Source of the DNA: Candidatus Campbelliibacteriota bacterium
GTDB taxonomy: Bacteria; Patescibacteriota; Minisyncoccia; UBA9983
Reading direction: 5' to 3'
DNA length: 14,996 nucleotides
Assembly: GCA_003231675.1 (NCBI GenBank)
Contig: QIJB01000045.1
Span: 1 to 14,996 of the forward strand
Shown here: piece by piece, positions 14,160 to 14,996 of the stretch
Layout: the number at the start of each line of letters is the position of its first letter
Position numbering within the stretch: position 1 is the stretch's first letter
The notes under the pieces: generated by a model
Seen by the model: the letters and a program-made list of their open reading frames with translations, nothing else
What the model was told of the DNA's origin: nothing
Database searches by the model: none
Made by a program: the position numbers and the translations under genes

Positions 14160-14188
14160 ATTATACGTTAGAAGCGCTTTACTCGCAA
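14160..14188 (-). promoter_or_regulatory. Promoter in front of the truncated pilB copy
   Basis: Read on the minus strand: -35 TTGCGA (complement of 14183-14188), a 17-base spacer and a perfect TATAAT (complement of 14160-14165), then 16 bases to the ATG at 14143. It is a better promoter on paper than the one before intact pilB, which has no clear -35. That fits this being the older pilB promoter. Confidence 0.55.
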
Positions 14189-14227
14189 AATATCCCCCGC
14201 CAATTTCTCGCTTGAATTGGTGTGGGG

Positions 14228-14269
14228 TGAAAACAAACAACCGCCTGTTAATATTAGCAGGCGGTTGTT
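14228..14269 (-). terminator. Rho-independent terminator of the secreted protein gene
   Basis: A perfect 12-bp stem (14236-14247 and 14258-14269, AACAACCGCCTG and its complement) with a ten-base loop is followed on the minus strand by TGTTTTC. It lies about 80 bases past the stop of the minus-strand secreted protein gene and upstream of the promoter for the pilB copy. Confidence 0.7.
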
Positions 14270-14349
14270 CATATGTGTTTTGTGCCATATAAAATTTAGA
14301 CAGAATCGGTAACCATAAGTGTTATTTATCTTATCTTTTAGGGCGCTTC

Positions 14350-14996
14350 TTAATTTTGAATACAAATAAATCCTCGCGCCATGTCGGCGTTAGAAGCAGA
14401 TGAGCCAGCATATGTTCCGTATGATGTTTCATATACACTGCTTCCGGAGGGGCAAGATTCATCGTATGGCCAAAAAGTGGAATCACAATCGGCATCACCC
14501 CAAACATCACAACTTATTCTGCCAACAATAGCATTGAATCTCATAATTCCTCCCCCCCTCACTATATACGACCTTGCGCCCTTGATTTTAATCTTTCCGT
14601 TTGAGCTTATCTTTACTTTATTCTTGCTCCCGGTCCAATCTCCGTTCACCTGTCTGTTGAAGTTCAAGCTTCCATCGCTTGGATCCACGTAGATTGACCA
14701 ACCGAGCTGGTCTTGCGTTTTAAGTCCGATAACTGGAAGAGGCCCATATATTTGAAGCTGTCTTTGCGGTTCAGTGGTGCCGATACCGACATTGGAGCCC
14801 TCCGTGGCGAGATAAGTGCCCAAGAATGTCTGAAAAGATCCGACCCCGAGAAGACCTGATTTGTATTGCGTTTCGCCCCCCACATTCACCGGAGCGGGAA
14901 CGTTGGCTCCCGGAGGAGGAGCGGTCGGATTGGTCCACGCCATGGCGTAGCCTATGCCCAACCCTATAATAAGGGCGAGGACGATTGTTTTCAACG
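14350..14996 (-). CDS. Secreted surface protein with GIGTTEP motif and cysteine-containing C-terminal domain (5' end near or beyond window edge)
   Basis: A TTG at 14994 could start a 214-residue protein, but the frame is open to the window edge and the true start may lie a few codons upstream. The N-terminus is a signal peptide (hydrophobic 4-18, Ala-Met-Ala-Trp junction) leading into TNPTAPPPGANVPAPVNVG, then SNVGIGTTEPQRQLQIYG (67-84). The GIGTT-x-P-x-x-x-L motif is typical of beta-structured, fibre-like surface proteins, including phage tail-fibre neighbours of intramolecular chaperones. A strand-rich segment (about 97-140) and a C-terminal region with four cysteines (162, 170, 181, 211) follow. 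A pseudopilin-like or adhesin role is possible. Proteins with this start are frequent in Patescibacteria (from memory), and the function is unknown. Confidence 0.8.
   Translation of the reverse strand, partial: LKTIVLALIIGLGIGYAMAWTNPTAPPPGANVPAPVNVGGETQYKSGLLGVGSFQTFLGTYLATEGSNVGIGTTEPQRQLQIYGPLPVIGLKTQDQLGWSIYVDPSDGSLNFNRQVNGDWTGSKNKVKISSNGKIKIKGARSYIVRGGGIMRFNAIVGRISCDVWGDADCDSTFWPYDESCPSGSSVYETSYGTYAGSSASNADMARGFICIQN

Larger units (their letters stand above)
13952..14349. other. Gene-poor interval between the ATPase and the secreted protein gene
   Basis: This 398-base stretch holds the right 56-bp repeat, a hairpin terminator, the duplicated pilB start with its promoter, and the terminator of the minus-strand secreted protein gene. 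I see no tRNA, CRISPR or integrase gene in it. The remaining bases (about 14189-14227 and 14270-14349) are AT-rich and show nothing recognisable. Confidence 0.7.

Noticed and set aside
1..14996. Alternative genetic code with TGA as sense
   Set aside because: TGA ends several genes, including three ATGA overlaps, and Trp is encoded by TGG throughout.

Overview
The window looks like a chromosomal segment of a Candidate Phyla Radiation bacterium (Patescibacteria, most likely Parcubacteria-like). This is inference from gene content: a minimal PrgI/VirB4/VirB6/VirB2-type secretion locus full of small uncharacterised membrane proteins, a PilB-PilC type IV pilus pair, and a secreted protein with a GIGTTEP motif behind a Trp-Thr-Asn-Pro signal-peptide junction, a style common in these genomes. 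TGA acts as an ordinary stop: several genes end in it, three of them inside ATGA stop/start overlaps. The Gly-TGA lineages (Gracilibacteria, Absconditabacteria) are therefore excluded. Few genes have a clear Shine-Dalgarno sequence, and the recognisable promoters sit very close to their start codons.

Positions 1-9285 (+ strand) hold a type IV secretion system (T4SS)-like locus. In order: the 3' end of an unrecognised gene, a VirB6/TrbL-like polytopic membrane protein, a small helical protein with a charged tail, PrgI, a free-standing TraC/VirB4 N-terminal-like protein, the VirB4 ATPase, and a three-pass membrane protein. A good promoter at 6426-6453 then starts a sub-operon of three overlapping genes: a secreted protein with three Ig-like repeats, a VirB2-like pilin with a six-cysteine tail, and a membrane-anchored TolB/WD40-like beta-propeller. 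Together they suggest an inner-membrane ATPase and channel, a pilus subunit and extracytoplasmic accessory proteins. No relaxase or VirD4 is visible. An imperfect inverted repeat lies at the convergent junction near 9290-9361.

Positions 9370-12333 (- strand) are pilB-pilC, the type IV pilus assembly ATPase and its platform protein, six bases apart.

Positions 12246-14143 are the most unusual part. The first 88 bases of pilB occur twice, at 12246-12333 (intact gene) and at 14056-14143 (truncated after 29 codons, ending as a 31-residue minigene). Between them lies about 1.7 kb containing a remnant of an unknown minus-strand gene with its terminator, a second pair of direct repeats (56 bp) that tightly bracket an AAA_14/DUF4143-type ATPase gene on the + strand, a perfect 29-bp palindrome, and a hairpin terminator placed exactly at the pilB truncation point. 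No transposase or integrase is present. The layout looks like nested insertion or cassette acquisition that left pilB intact by duplicating its 5' end.

Positions 14144-14996 carry the promoter of the duplicated pilB start, a strong terminator, and a minus-strand secreted protein gene running to the window edge.
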